From positions 1 through 22,244 of the forward strand of contig JAOZOH010000047.1 in NCBI GenBank assembly GCA_029933365.1: DNA of 22,244 nucleotides, written 5' to 3'. Positions 1-7,595 of the stretch are shown here, in pieces; the first letter of the stretch is position 1, and each line of letters begins with the position of its first letter. The DNA is from Desulfuromusa sp. (GTDB taxonomy: Bacteria > Desulfobacterota > Desulfuromonadia > Desulfuromonadales > Geopsychrobacteraceae). The translations under genes were made by a program, and so were the position numbers. The notes beneath the pieces are model-generated. The model worked only from the letters and a program-made list of their open reading frames with translations, was not told where the DNA came from and searched no databases.

Positions 1-2
1 GC

Positions 3-353
3 ATCCGGATTGTCTATATAGAGGAGTTTAGTAAACTTGGAGTTGAAAAAGTAATCGCTGAAGCGAGACGGGTGGTTGGCGATGGCCCGACCTATGTTTC
101 TTTCGATATTGACAGTATTGACCCCGCTTTTGCCCCCGGAACAGGAACCCCAGAGATTGGAGGGCTGACGACGCTAGAGGCGCAGAGTCTCATCCGTGGA
201 CTGAGAGGGTTGAACCTTGTCGGCGCAGATGTCGTTGAGGTCTCGCCACCATTCGATCCATCCGGTAATACTGCTTTGATCGGGGCAACAATAATGTATG
301 AGATCCTCTGCCTCCTCGCAGAGAAAATAAATTTAGCCTCTAACTTGGGTTGA
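3..353 (+). CDS. Agmatinase/guanidinobutyrase-family ureohydrolase, 3' part
   Basis: The gene enters the window from the left; the first complete in-frame codon is at base 3 and about 116 C-terminal residues are present. The protein carries the ureohydrolase signature SFDIDSIDPAFAPGTGTPE, whose Asp residues are manganese ligands in this family, followed by GLTTLEAQ and GADVVEVSPPFDPSGNTA, typical of agmatinases and guanidinobutyrases. Family knowledge: these binuclear-Mn enzymes hydrolyse a guanidino group to urea plus an amine, for example agmatine to putrescine. The substrate cannot be settled without the N-terminal half. An internal ATG at 72 is in frame but is not the start, because the reading frame and family similarity continue upstream of it to the window edge. 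The next gene starts 73 bp downstream on the same strand. Confidence 0.9.
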   Translation: MRIVYIEEFSKLGVEKVIAEARRVVGDGPTYVSFDIDSIDPAFAPGTGTPEIGGLTTLEAQSLIRGLRGLNLVGADVVEVSPPFDPSGNTALIGATIMYEILCLLAEKINLASNLG

Positions 354-380
354 TTAAACTGCTGATCCACTTTACTTGTT

Positions 381-390
381 TTGTGCACAA
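381..390. promoter_or_regulatory. Perfect 10-bp palindrome TTGTGCACAA
   Basis: TTGTGCACAA is its own reverse complement and lies in the 73-bp gap ahead of srkA, 37 bp before the start codon. It could be a small operator, but no flanking promoter was convincing and a 10-bp palindrome can arise by chance. Confidence 0.25.
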
Positions 391-426
391 GGGTAGACTT
401 CCTTAATAAATACATGCGAGGAAGCT

Positions 427-1416
427 ATGACCGCAGAAACAACAAACCATCCTTTTGACCAACTCACTCCCGACTTCATCATGGATGCAGTTGAGTCACA
501 AGGTTATCGCTGTGATTGTCGAATTCTGACCCTCAACAGCTATGAAAATCGGGTTTATCAGATTGGTATCGAGGATGAGGAGCCACTGATCGCTAAGTTC
601 TATCGTCCGGAACGTTGGTCTGATGCCCAAATTCTGGAAGAGCATGACTTTACTCTGGAACTGGCGGCACAGGAGCTTCCAGTAGTTGCCCCTCTGCGTG
701 ATGAAAAGAAAGAAACCCTGCACCAATATCAGAGTTTTCGTTTCAGTCTGTCACCACGCAAAGGCGGACACTCACCGGAACTCGATAATCTTGAACATTT
801 GCGGATTATCGGTCGACTGCTCAGTCGCATCCATTTGATGGGAGCAAGCCATCCATTCAATGAACGGCCAACACTTGATTGCCAAAGCTTCGGTCACGAG
901 TGTGCCACTTTTATTGTTGAAAAATTTATCCCGGATGATTATCGAGAATCGTATCAATCGTTAACTCGCGACCTGTTGCAGCAGATCGATGATCGGTTTG
1001 CACGTCTCGGATCAGTTCAAAATATTCGGGTTCATGGTGATTGTCATAATGGTAATATGCTCTGGCGGGATGGGGCTCCCCACTTCGTTGATTTTGATGA
1101 TGCCCGGATGGCTCCGGCAATCCAGGATCTGTGGATGTTGCTGTCCGGCCCGGAAGATCAACAACAGCGGCAGCTCGATATAATTCTGGAAGGATACCAC
1201 CAGTTTTACGATTTTAATTTCGCCGAATTGCAACTGATCGAACCGTTACGCACTTTGCGGATGATCCATCACAGTGCCTGGTTGGCCAAGCGTTGGGACG
1301 ATCCCGCTTTTCCGAGAACCTTTCCCTGGTTTAACAGTATCCAGTACTGGGGTGAACATATTTTGGAACTGCGCGAACAAATGGCAGCATTGCAGGAACC
1401 ACCGTTGCAACTGTAG
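427..1416 (+). CDS. srkA: Stress response Ser/Thr kinase SrkA (RdoA/YihE family)
   Basis: The product has 329 residues, close to the 328 of E. coli SrkA/YihE. This cytoplasmic aminoglycoside-phosphotransferase-fold kinase is linked in E. coli to survival of Cpx/oxidative stress and death-pathway control. Seen here: an N-terminal lobe with the NRVYQIG and LIAKFYRPERW segments, the latter holding the ATP-binding Lys; a catalytic loop HGDCHNGNMLW at about residues 203-213; and a metal-binding DFDDARMAP segment at about 222-230. ATG 427 is preceded by GCGAGGAAG at Shine-Dalgarno distance. It stands alone between the ureohydrolase gene and the opposite-strand pro operon. The identification is firm; the physiological substrate is unknown. 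Confidence 0.9.
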   Translation: MTAETTNHPFDQLTPDFIMDAVESQGYRCDCRILTLNSYENRVYQIGIEDEEPLIAKFYRPERWSDAQILEEHDFTLELAAQELPVVAPLRDEKKETLHQYQSFRFSLSPRKGGHSPELDNLEHLRIIGRLLSRIHLMGASHPFNERPTLDCQSFGHECATFIVEKFIPDDYRESYQSLTRDLLQQIDDRFARLGSVQNIRVHGDCHNGNMLWRDGAPHFVDFDDARMAPAIQDLWMLLSGPEDQQQRQLDIILEGYHQFYDFNFAELQLIEPLRTLRMIHHSAWLAKRWDDPAFPRTFPWFNSIQYWGEHILELREQMAALQEPPLQL

Positions 1417-1554
1417 ATAAAAAAGCAATCGATAGAAACTTCCTTTATTGGCTACTCCCACCATAGGATCAACATCCCTGGCTGGAAAGTGGCCAACCCC
1501 AAAACCGATCGCCCGCTGGTGGAACAGGTGATTCGGAGTATTGAAGATTTGTAA
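1417..1554 (+). pseudogene. Possible gene remnant (C-terminal fossil) after srkA
   Basis: After the srkA TAG (1414-1416) the same frame stays open for 45 codons to TAA at 1552-1554. The last part reads like real protein: INIPGWKVANPKTDRPLVEQ followed by VIRSIEDL, an amphipathic C-terminal helix. No ATG/GTG with a ribosome binding site precedes it. I do not recognise the family. It may be the tail of a gene whose body was deleted, or a former C-terminal extension of srkA cut off by the TAG. Chance is also possible over 45 codons. Confidence 0.3.
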
Positions 1555-1594
1555 AAAAAACGACCGGAGGGATTATATCCCCCGGCCGTTTTTT
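1553..1594 (-). terminator. Rho-independent terminator of proVWX (probably bidirectional)
   Basis: Arms CGACCGGAGG (1561-1570) and CCCCGGCCG-side (1579-1588) form a GC-rich stem with a short AT loop. On the minus strand the two imperfect positions become G-U wobbles, and the stem is followed by eight Us (A run 1553-1560), 17 bp past the proX stop. On the plus strand there are two A-C mismatches but a T run at 1589-1594 also follows, so it may terminate srkA transcription as well. Confidence 0.85.
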
Positions 1595-1610
1595 AGTTGT
1601 CAGCTAATTT

Positions 1611-2630
1611 TTACTTAGCAGCTGCACGTGCGGCGTCAAGCCAGCTATTCCATTTCGCCTGGTTTGCGGCAATCCACTCTGTAGCGTGACGTTCGATAGC
1701 CTTCTGTGACTTCTGACCGTCTTGCATTCTGGTGTTTTGTTCGCTGATGTCAGCCAGCGGAAGTTTGAAAACTTCAAAAAACTTTTCTGCAGCCGGGTTC
1801 TTGGCAAGAAACTTTTTATTAGCAACGATCTGGATATCGCTGACAACAAAGCCTGCTTTGAGGGGATCGGTAACTGCACCGGTCACACCGGTGACTGTCA
1901 TTCTATCTTCGCCAATTTTTTGGGACTCAGTTGGGTTAATTTCCGGTACGTTAATCCACATGACATCTTCGCCAGGCTTCATTTTGAAGACAGTCCAGTT
2001 TGGTGTCCAGGAGTAAAAGAAGACCGGTTCACCTGCTCTGTAGCGTGCCAGCACATCAGCAATAGTTGCCGAATACGATGCTTTGATCAGGTTAATATCC
2101 TTATCGAGATCATAAACATCCATATGGTGAGCAGTTGTTTTTTCACAGTTCCAGCCGGCAGGACAGGAAGTTAAATCGGCCTTGCCATCACCATTCGAAT
2201 CAAACGCTTTTTTGACTTCGGGGCGTTTAAAATCATCGAGGGATTTAATCCCGAACTTTTCGACCTCTTTTTTTGATACCAGGTATCCTTGCAATCCACC
2301 AGCCTTGACAACATAACCAACCTTTTTGGCATGCTCGTCAAAATTTTTCGGCAACTGGCCATCTTGACCTGGGAACCAGCCGTTGGCCCAGTAGTCGACA
2401 TCTCCTAGAACAACTGATTGGTAGAAAATGGGGTTTTGTAGTTCTGTTGGTTTCTTTACTTTGTAACCCAGCTCTTTCAAGCCAAAACGGACGATAGCTT
2501 CTTGAAAATAACCGGTATTCCAGGTTGCTCGAGCAGGCTGAACCTTAATTCCCTTACCGGGCTGTTGTTGACTGGCAAAAACCGGAAATGCCAGTGACAG
2601 CAACAGAAGGACGAACATAATACGTTTCAT
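1611..2630 (-). CDS. proX: Glycine betaine/proline ABC transporter, periplasmic binding protein ProX
   Basis: The product has 339 residues against 330 for E. coli ProX. A Sec signal peptide, MKRIMFVLLLLSLAFPVFA, is followed by an OpuAC-type substrate-binding domain. ProX-specific segments are visible: an FDSNGDGKADLTSC stretch continuing into PAGWNCE (cysteine pair that forms a disulfide in the family), YSWTPNWTVFKMKPGEDVMW and NPAAEKFFEVFKLPLADI. Aromatic residues such as the WTPNW tryptophans fit a quaternary-amine box. It captures betaine or proline betaine and hands it to ProW. The start is supported by AAGGAG six bases upstream. It is last in proV-proW-proX, 37 bp after proW, and is followed by a hairpin terminator. 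Confidence 0.94.
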   Translation of the reverse strand: MKRIMFVLLLLSLAFPVFASQQQPGKGIKVQPARATWNTGYFQEAIVRFGLKELGYKVKKPTELQNPIFYQSVVLGDVDYWANGWFPGQDGQLPKNFDEHAKKVGYVVKAGGLQGYLVSKKEVEKFGIKSLDDFKRPEVKKAFDSNGDGKADLTSCPAGWNCEKTTAHHMDVYDLDKDINLIKASYSATIADVLARYRAGEPVFFYSWTPNWTVFKMKPGEDVMWINVPEINPTESQKIGEDRMTVTGVTGAVTDPLKAGFVVSDIQIVANKKFLAKNPAAEKFFEVFKLPLADISEQNTRMQDGQKSQKAIERHATEWIAANQAKWNSWLDAARAAAK

Positions 2631-2667
2631 GTTTTTCTCCTTTTTTCGTGTTATGGGTGAATAGATA

Positions 2668-3507
2668 CTATTTTTTAGCCAAGCCTTGGGTGATCCGGTC
2701 GAGTATCATTGCCAGGAGGACAATAGATAATCCACCGATAGTCGCCAGGCCGATTTCCAATGTATTCAGCCCTTGAACTACGGGGTTGCCAAGCCCCCCT
2801 GCACCGATGAGTGCGGCAATAACCACCATCGATAGAGCCATCATAATAGTCTGATTAAGCCCTGCCATGATCGATGGCATGGCAAGTGGAAACTGGACCT
2901 TACGCAGTATCTGCCAGGGGGTGGCACCAAATGCGGTTGCAGCTTCAACCAGCTCAGGCGAAACTTGACGAATGCCCAGACTGGTCAGGCGAATAATTGG
3001 CGGCAGAGCAAAGACGATGGTCGCCAGGATGCCGGAAACTGTACCGATACTGAACAGCATGACCACTGGAATCAGGTAAACGAAAGCCGGGGTGGTCTGC
3101 ATAGCATCGAGACATGGGCGTAAAAACATTTCAAATCGGTCACTGCGCCCTGCCATAATCCCAAGAGGGATACCGGCAACCGCGCAGAATATCACCGAGG
3201 TAATCACCATTGCCAGGGTGGTCATGGTGTCTTCCCATAGCCCGAGGTAGCCAATAAGTAGAAACGTCAGAAGAGTAAAGACAGAGACCTGTTTTCCTGC
3301 ATAGCGCCAGGCGGCAAAAATAAATAAAAGGATAACCACGAACGGTGGTAGCGCAGCAAACAGCCATTCCAGGCTTTCCAGGCTGATCTCAACCGGGATC
3401 TTGATGACCTGAAAAAAAGCACGATAATTAAGCACTAACCAGTCAACAAAAGTTTGGATCCATACATCAAGCGGTATTAGTTGTTCCTCAAAATTGAAAA
3501 TTCTCAT
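2668..3507 (-). CDS. proW: Glycine betaine/proline ABC transporter permease ProW
   Basis: This is the inner-membrane permease of the importer. From the ATG at 3507 it has 279 residues. Hydrophobic segments cover about residues 50-75, 80-120, 135-180 and 205-275. The ATPase-contact EAA loop reads EAATAFGATPWQILRKVQFP, with LAMPSIMAGLNQ following. A GTG at 3525 would add six residues (MESNRP) but has no ribosome binding site; the ATG at 3507 has GTGGAG about 12 bases upstream, a long spacing, so the start is uncertain. It is shorter than E. coli ProW (354 aa), which has a longer N-terminal region. It lies immediately after proV and is probably translationally coupled. Confidence 0.93.
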   Translation of the reverse strand: MRIFNFEEQLIPLDVWIQTFVDWLVLNYRAFFQVIKIPVEISLESLEWLFAALPPFVVILLFIFAAWRYAGKQVSVFTLLTFLLIGYLGLWEDTMTTLAMVITSVIFCAVAGIPLGIMAGRSDRFEMFLRPCLDAMQTTPAFVYLIPVVMLFSIGTVSGILATIVFALPPIIRLTSLGIRQVSPELVEAATAFGATPWQILRKVQFPLAMPSIMAGLNQTIMMALSMVVIAALIGAGGLGNPVVQGLNTLEIGLATIGGLSIVLLAMILDRITQGLAKK

Positions 3508-3533
3508 CGGTCTGTTTGACTCCACATATATGC

Positions 3534-4763
3534 TTAAGCTGTTGTTGCAGGGGTTTCTTCCGGTTCACTTCGATGGAGGGTCCGCAGAAACAGGTTCTTG
3601 GACACAGCACCCAGATACTTCCCATCACTATCAAGAATCGGCAGTGCCCAAGGATGGCTCGCCACTTCGGGTAGAATATCCTGTAATGAGTCACTGGTGA
3701 GCGCTGGCACAACATTATCGATATAGGCATTTGAAATTATCTGTGGTCGTTCCTGTTGGTCAAGTAGCTCGCGGAGGGAATCTGATGAAATAATCCCCTG
3801 AAATTTCCGATTACTGTCGACAACATAGCCATAGTCACGATCATTTTTGATCAAGCGTTGCAGGGCAGCACGTGGGTTCTTTCCGTCGACAATAACAATC
3901 GTAACCTGGGTATCAACAGCAATATCACCGGCAGTGAGAATGTTGGTTGGATCGACGCCACGGAAGAAGGCACGGACGTAATCATCGGCAGGATTTTGTA
4001 GAATTTCCTCCGGTGTTCCAACTTGTACGACACTTCCCCCTTCCATAATGGCAATTCGGTCGCCGATGCGCATAGCCTCATCAAGGTCATGGGAAATGAA
4101 AACAATTGTCCGCTTAGCTTTGGCCTGTAGCTTCAGCAGTTCATCTTGCATTTCGGTCCGGATTAAGGGATCAAGGGCTGAAAAAGCTTCGTCCATCAAT
4201 AGAATATCTGGATCAACAGCCAAACCGCGAGCCAACCCGACTCGCTGTTGCATACCGCCGGATAATTCATCCGGCATGCTATTCGCCCAAGCCTCCAGAC
4301 CAACCTGCTCCAAAGCCTGAAGTGCCCGAGACTCCCTGGTTTTTTTATCAATACCGTCCATTTCCAAACCAAAAGCAGCATTCTGTAATACGGTCATGTG
4401 TGGCATCAGGGCAAAAGATTGGAAAACCATACTCATTTTTTTGCGGCGCATCTTGACCAGCTGTTCATTGTTCATCCTGACAATATCTTCGTCATCGATA
4501 AACACTTGTCCGGCGGTGGGTTCGATCAACCGGTTGAGCATTCGAACCATGGTCGATTTTCCAGAACCGGAAAGCCCCATAATGACAAAAATTTCACCGG
4601 TATAAATATCGAAGCTGGCATCTTGAACCCCGACAGTTGTCTCGGTTTCTTTGAAAATTTCATCTTTTGTCCGCCCCTGTTCAAGCAGTTTCATCGCCTT
4701 TTTAGGGTGTGGGCCGAAAATTTTAAATAGATTTTGAACTCTTAATTTCACTTCTTCGGTCAT
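3534..4763 (-). CDS. proV: Glycine betaine/proline ABC transporter ATP-binding protein ProV
   Basis: The product has 409 residues (E. coli ProV has 400). Domain order: an N-terminal ProV/OpuAA-type extension containing the [17 protein letters not shown] motif; Walker [10 protein letters not shown] at about 63-71; signature [16 protein letters not shown]; Walker [14 protein letters not shown]; and a C-terminal pair of CBS domains at about 280-400. In OpuA the CBS pair senses ionic strength and gates transport. ATG 4763 has an AAGGAAAA ribosome site eight bases upstream. It is the first gene of proVWX and sits behind an unusually long leader, described separately. Role: powers uptake of compatible solutes under osmotic stress. 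Confidence 0.95.
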   Translation of the reverse strand: MTEEVKLRVQNLFKIFGPHPKKAMKLLEQGRTKDEIFKETETTVGVQDASFDIYTGEIFVIMGLSGSGKSTMVRMLNRLIEPTAGQVFIDDEDIVRMNNEQLVKMRRKKMSMVFQSFALMPHMTVLQNAAFGLEMDGIDKKTRESRALQALEQVGLEAWANSMPDELSGGMQQRVGLARGLAVDPDILLMDEAFSALDPLIRTEMQDELLKLQAKAKRTIVFISHDLDEAMRIGDRIAIMEGGSVVQVGTPEEILQNPADDYVRAFFRGVDPTNILTAGDIAVDTQVTIVIVDGKNPRAALQRLIKNDRDYGYVVDSNRKFQGIISSDSLRELLDQQERPQIISNAYIDNVVPALTSDSLQDILPEVASHPWALPILDSDGKYLGAVSKNLFLRTLHRSEPEETPATTA

Positions 4764-5095
4764 TATTTTTCCTTATATACTAACTATTTAGAAGAAAATA
4801 CTTCGTTGGTTTGCGTTTTAATAAGCAGCACTGAACTGCAAATAACAATAGGAGCTACAGTGCTTTTTATGCGCGCGGAATAAAGCAGGTCGTCCGCAAA
4901 TAGCAGCGCCCTCAGAAAACAGCATGATTTGGTTGTTTTGTAGACAGAGCGACCCGCGACTCGATTTAGCAGGTGTAGCAAAATCAAGCGCAACTCTGAA
5001 AGAAAAGGAGATCTGCGAAGCACCACACGGGGTGATGATCTTAACGATCCCCTTGCGGGGCAAGGACGGAACACCCTGGCAGGATATCGCCTAGA
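4764..5095 (-). promoter_or_regulatory. Long predicted 5' leader of proVWX, no convincing gene
   Basis: About 330 nt lie between the predicted promoter and the proV start. Read on the minus strand, the leader has several local hairpins: CCCC-GCAA-GGGG with a GNRA tetraloop (5050-5061), GATC-GTTAA-GATC just after it, CACC-loop-GGTG around 5025-5040, and an AGCACTG/CAGTGCT pair (4827-4833 with 4858-4864). The middle looks more GC-rich than either end. Two overlapping minus-strand frames stay open (4784-5110 and 4818-5063), but neither has a ribosome site or a recognisable domain. It could be a structured regulatory leader, a dispersed repeat, or remnant DNA. Confidence 0.4.
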
Positions 5096-5101
5096 CGACT
5101 T

Positions 5102-5130
5102 ATAGTACAAAGATTAGAGACTGAGGTCAA
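5102..5130 (-). promoter_or_regulatory. Predicted sigma-70 promoter for proVWX
   Basis: On the minus strand, TTGACC (5130-5125) and TACTAT (5107-5102) are separated by 17 bp. The -35 matches five of six consensus bases and the -10 four of six. It lies downstream of the aor operon end and points to proV, so transcription would begin near 5095. Confidence 0.5.
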
Positions 5131-5169
5131 ATGACAATAATTTAATGACAAAGATCTGTTTTAAGATCA

Positions 5170-5841
5170 TCAAACCTCAAGAAAGGTCAGATGCAGATCG
5201 CTGAGTCCAACGATTAAAAACCTGTCGAGCAGTTGTGGTTCTCCAAAAATAGTATTGAACAGTTCATTGACCATAAAGCTGGCAAGGATTGTTGCTCCGG
5301 CACCAATGACGGGGATCTCTCCCTGAGGTTGTTGAGTACCACTAAAAATATCAGCCAGGGGTTGAGATTTTCCCTTTTGTAATGTGAGGACCTGTCCCTG
5401 ATCCCCTTCGATTCCTCCATGGATGAGAAATGAACCTACGGCTGAGCCAGCTTCAAGGTTGAAGCGGCTGGAATAATTATCGAGGCAGTCGGCAATAATT
5501 GTAACATCGGCTGGAAGCTGGAAGGAGGGATCGATATGCTTTTGCAGCAATTCAATTGTGACGTTGCCATTGATCTGTTGTAGCCGCTGTTTGGCAATAG
5601 CAAGCTTGGGCTGACCAATGTCTGTTTCATTGTAGAGGAGCTGCCGATTGAGATCGGGCCAGTTGATCAGTCCGTCATCGACCAGGTAGAGTTTGCCAAT
5701 CCCAGCTCGGGTTAGTAACTGGCTGACTGTTGCCCCTAAGCCACCAACACCGGCGATCAGAACCGTTGCTGCTTCGAGTTGTTGTTGTCGTTCTTGTCCC
5801 CAGTGAAGAATCTGCCGATTGTAGCGTTCTGTTGCTGACAC
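5170..5841 (-). CDS. ThiF/MoeB/HesA-type E1-like protein (AorE-like)
   Basis: The 223-residue Rossmann protein has GVGGLGATVSQLLTRAGIG (nucleotide-binding glycine loop, about 31-49), the VDDGLINWPDLNRQLLYNE segment (adenylation Asp, Asn-Arg), DIGQPKLAIAKQRLQQIN, and DCLDNYSSR. These are hallmarks of enzymes that adenylate the C-terminal Gly-Gly of MoaD/ThiS proteins. It is short, has a single Cys (in DCLDN), and lacks both zinc CxxC pairs and the catalytic Cys of classical MoeB. The start is GTG, directly after the TAG of the MoaD-like gene; the GGAGG of that gene's last Gly codons acts as its ribosome site. Context matches aorE of Aromatoleum-type operons, so it probably activates the upstream MoaD-like partner. 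Confidence 0.85.
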   Translation of the reverse strand: MSATERYNRQILHWGQERQQQLEAATVLIAGVGGLGATVSQLLTRAGIGKLYLVDDGLINWPDLNRQLLYNETDIGQPKLAIAKQRLQQINGNVTIELLQKHIDPSFQLPADVTIIADCLDNYSSRFNLEAGSAVGSFLIHGGIEGDQGQVLTLQKGKSQPLADIFSGTQQPQGEIPVIGAGATILASFMVNELFNTIFGEPQLLDRFLIVGLSDLHLTFLEV

Positions 5842-6123
5842 CTAGCCTCCGGCACCAGGAGGGAAGAGGGCGACTACGTCGCCATCTACAACCGGGGTTT
5901 CCAACTTTTCGAGATGATGAATATTGCGCCGATTAATCATGATGATGGTTCCAAGGATCGGCTCACTTTTATCATTCAGTAACTTGTGTAAAAATGGCGT
6001 TGCTATTTGTCGTTGGAGGCGCTGCAGGAGTTGCCCGACGGTTTCGTTGTCTTCAGCTGGCAATTCGGTTTTTTCCTGTTTCAACAGTAACCGAATTAAA
6101 CTGTAAAATTGAATCTTGATCAT
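5842..6123 (-). CDS. MoaD/ThiS-family ubiquitin-fold sulfur carrier (AorD-like)
   Basis: The 93-residue protein has the beta-grasp pattern of MoaD: IKIQFYSLIRLLLK at the N-terminus, TVGQLLQRLQRQ helix, MINRRNIHHLEKLETPVVDGDVVALFPPGAGG overall order (shown here as motif order only), ending in the diagnostic Gly-Gly. In MoaD the terminal glycine becomes a thiocarboxylate that donates sulfur to the pterin. It lies three bases after the FAD oxidoreductase gene and abuts the ThiF-like gene, its expected activator. It is the only MoaD-like gene in the window, while moaE lies in the divergent cluster, so it may be the small subunit of that synthase or a tungsten-enzyme-specific variant. Start ATG 6123. 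Confidence 0.88.
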   Translation of the reverse strand: MIKIQFYSLIRLLLKQEKTELPAEDNETVGQLLQRLQRQIATPFLHKLLNDKSEPILGTIIMINRRNIHHLEKLETPVVDGDVVALFPPGAGG

Positions 6124-6126
6124 CAG

Positions 6127-7350
6127 TTATTCCAGGTGAAACAGTGTCTGGGCATAATTGGCGGTGCCAGTAAGCATCTGTTTTCCAGGAAAAACACTAC
6201 GGGTGCTGATTAGCTGGTAATAGAGGCCAGCATCATTGGCTTCACCGATCATGTTTGCCCCGACGACGCGTTGTTTTTCATCAAGGAATACCCTGCGGAA
6301 GCGTCCCGTTGTACTATTCCAACTGGTGATAATTTCCGCAACATCATCCTGACAATAGCCGATAGCAGCTACCTCAATCCCAAAAATCTCCGTAATATTA
6401 TTTTTCAGACTGCCCTGATAGCGGCATTCTATCCCAAGCATATTCAGTGCGGCATTTTCTCCCTGCTCTACCGCAGTCATCCAGTTGCCCTGGATGGTTT
6501 TTTCGTTAGAGATAAAGTCTATCCCTTCGGCAGCATCTCCGGCGGCATAAACATCAGGATGACTGCTGCGACAGTTGTCATTGATCAGAATTCCATCAGC
6601 CACATCCAGTCCGGCTTCTATTGCAAGGTGGGTATTTGGAGCTACCCCCTTGCCGACAATTAGCAGGTCGCTGCTCAATTGTTTTCCGCTCGTCAGGTTT
6701 AGCTGTAATTGTTCTTCTTCAACCATCTCCTTAATATCATTTTGTTTGTGAATGTTAAGACCTTTTGCTTTCAGTTGATCTTCCAGAATGGCAGAAGTCT
6801 CAACATCTACAACTCGGCTGAAAATACGGTTGGAACCAACGACCAGATGCTTTTCAGCTTGCTCCGTGGCATGTGAGAGAAGTGGCAAACTGACCAGTCC
6901 GGCTCCAACAGCAGTCACGCTCTGTATGTTCTGAAAAAGATCGACCAGTTTTTCTGCGTCAGCCATATGACGGAGAACACAGGCACGTTGTGTTGCTGCA
7001 GGCAGGGTTCGAGCTTCTGCTCCGGTGGCAATGAGGAGTTTCTTGAAGTTGATCTCACGACCATCCGCCAGCTGCAGAGAATGTTTCTCCGGATCAACTG
7101 AGATCACGGAATGACCTAGAATAGCGGTGACGCCCCATTCCTCATAAAAGGAGTGATCAACAATATCGAGACCCTCACGGAGGATATGACCGCCGATGTA
7201 ATAGGGGGTCAGAACTCGTGAATAGGCGGGACAATTCTCACGATCAATGAGTGCAATCGATACCTGTCGATCATGGCGGCGTAAAGTTCGTAAAGCCTGT
7301 AGTCCTGCAGCACTATTGCCAATAATGACAAAATCATAGTGTTCAGCCAT
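6127..7350 (-). CDS. FAD-dependent NAD(P)H oxidoreductase subunit of AOR (AorC-like)
   Basis: From ATG 7350 the protein has 407 residues of the pyridine-nucleotide disulfide oxidoreductase fold. Seen: the FAD-binding VIIGNSAAGLQALR at the N-terminus, an NAD-binding segment VTAVGAGLVSLPLL, and the second FAD motif DVYAAGDAAEGID; there is no redox CxxC disulfide. Proteins like this (AorC, NirB-like or rubredoxin-reductase-like) pass electrons between Fe-S clusters and NAD(P). The start is fixed by AGGGGAAA six bases upstream and by homology beginning at MAEHYDF. An in-frame extension to 7548 is rejected because it translates palindromic repeats. It is third in the aor operon and probably couples aldehyde oxidation to NAD+ reduction. 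Confidence 0.87.
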   Translation of the reverse strand: MAEHYDFVIIGNSAAGLQALRTLRRHDRQVSIALIDRENCPAYSRVLTPYYIGGHILREGLDIVDHSFYEEWGVTAILGHSVISVDPEKHSLQLADGREINFKKLLIATGAEARTLPAATQRACVLRHMADAEKLVDLFQNIQSVTAVGAGLVSLPLLSHATEQAEKHLVVGSNRIFSRVVDVETSAILEDQLKAKGLNIHKQNDIKEMVEEEQLQLNLTSGKQLSSDLLIVGKGVAPNTHLAIEAGLDVADGILINDNCRSSHPDVYAAGDAAEGIDFISNEKTIQGNWMTAVEQGENAALNMLGIECRYQGSLKNNITEIFGIEVAAIGYCQDDVAEIITSWNSTTGRFRRVFLDEKQRVVGANMIGEANDAGLYYQLISTRSVFPGKQMLTGTANYAQTLFHLE

Positions 7351-7392
7351 AGAGTTTCCCCTGATTAGTTCAATGGATGGTGTCAGTAAACC

Positions 7393-7503
7393 CGGGACTG
7401 TCCCCGCATGGGGGCTGTCCCAGGTTTTTGCGGTGTGAACCGCTGCGTTTTCATAGCCCGTAAACTTCTGGGACAGCCCCCGATGGAGCTGGGGACAGTC
7501 CCG
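7393..7503. repeat. REP-like inverted repeat between aorB and aorC
   Basis: Left arm 7393-7423 and right arm 7468-7503 are inverted copies of one unit: CGGGACTGTCCCC, a variable centre (5 bp left, 10 bp right), then GGGGCTGTCCCAG. All 26 outer bases match. The loop contains a further hairpin, GCGGT-GTGA-ACCGC (7430-7443). It resembles REP/RAYT-type dispersed palindromes. In the aor transcript it would form a large hairpin ahead of aorC. Confidence 0.85.
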
Positions 7504-7533
7504 AGTTTCCTCAAAGTTTAGAGTATTACAGTC

Positions 7534-7575
7534 GTATTCTGGGGACATGTAACAAAGTACATGTCCCCAGAATAC
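7534..7575. repeat. Perfect 18-bp palindrome, 6-nt loop
   Basis: GTATTCTGGGGACATGTA (7534-7551) and its exact reverse complement (7558-7575) flank ACAAAG. It lies 20 bp beyond the AOR stop codon on the transcribed strand. There is no U tract, so it is not a standard terminator. The GGGGACA core resembles the neighbouring REP-like unit, suggesting a related dispersed element; it may stabilise or attenuate the aorAB message. Confidence 0.85.
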
Positions 7576-7595
7576 TTACAGGTTGTTTTTAATAG

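Noticed and set aside
1722..2174. A 150-codon plus-strand frame over proX
   Set aside because: It lies opposite a clear ProX; no domain or start signal.
4784..5110. Overlapping open frames of 108 and 81 codons on the minus strand upstream of proV
   Set aside because: They have no ribosome site or family features, one uses a TTG start, and two mutually shifted frames are equally open, which suggests non-coding DNA.
7351..7548. A 66-residue N-terminal extension of the FAD oxidoreductase, starting at 7548
   Set aside because: It translates the REP-like palindromes, while the flavoprotein fold and a good ribosome site begin at ATG 7350.
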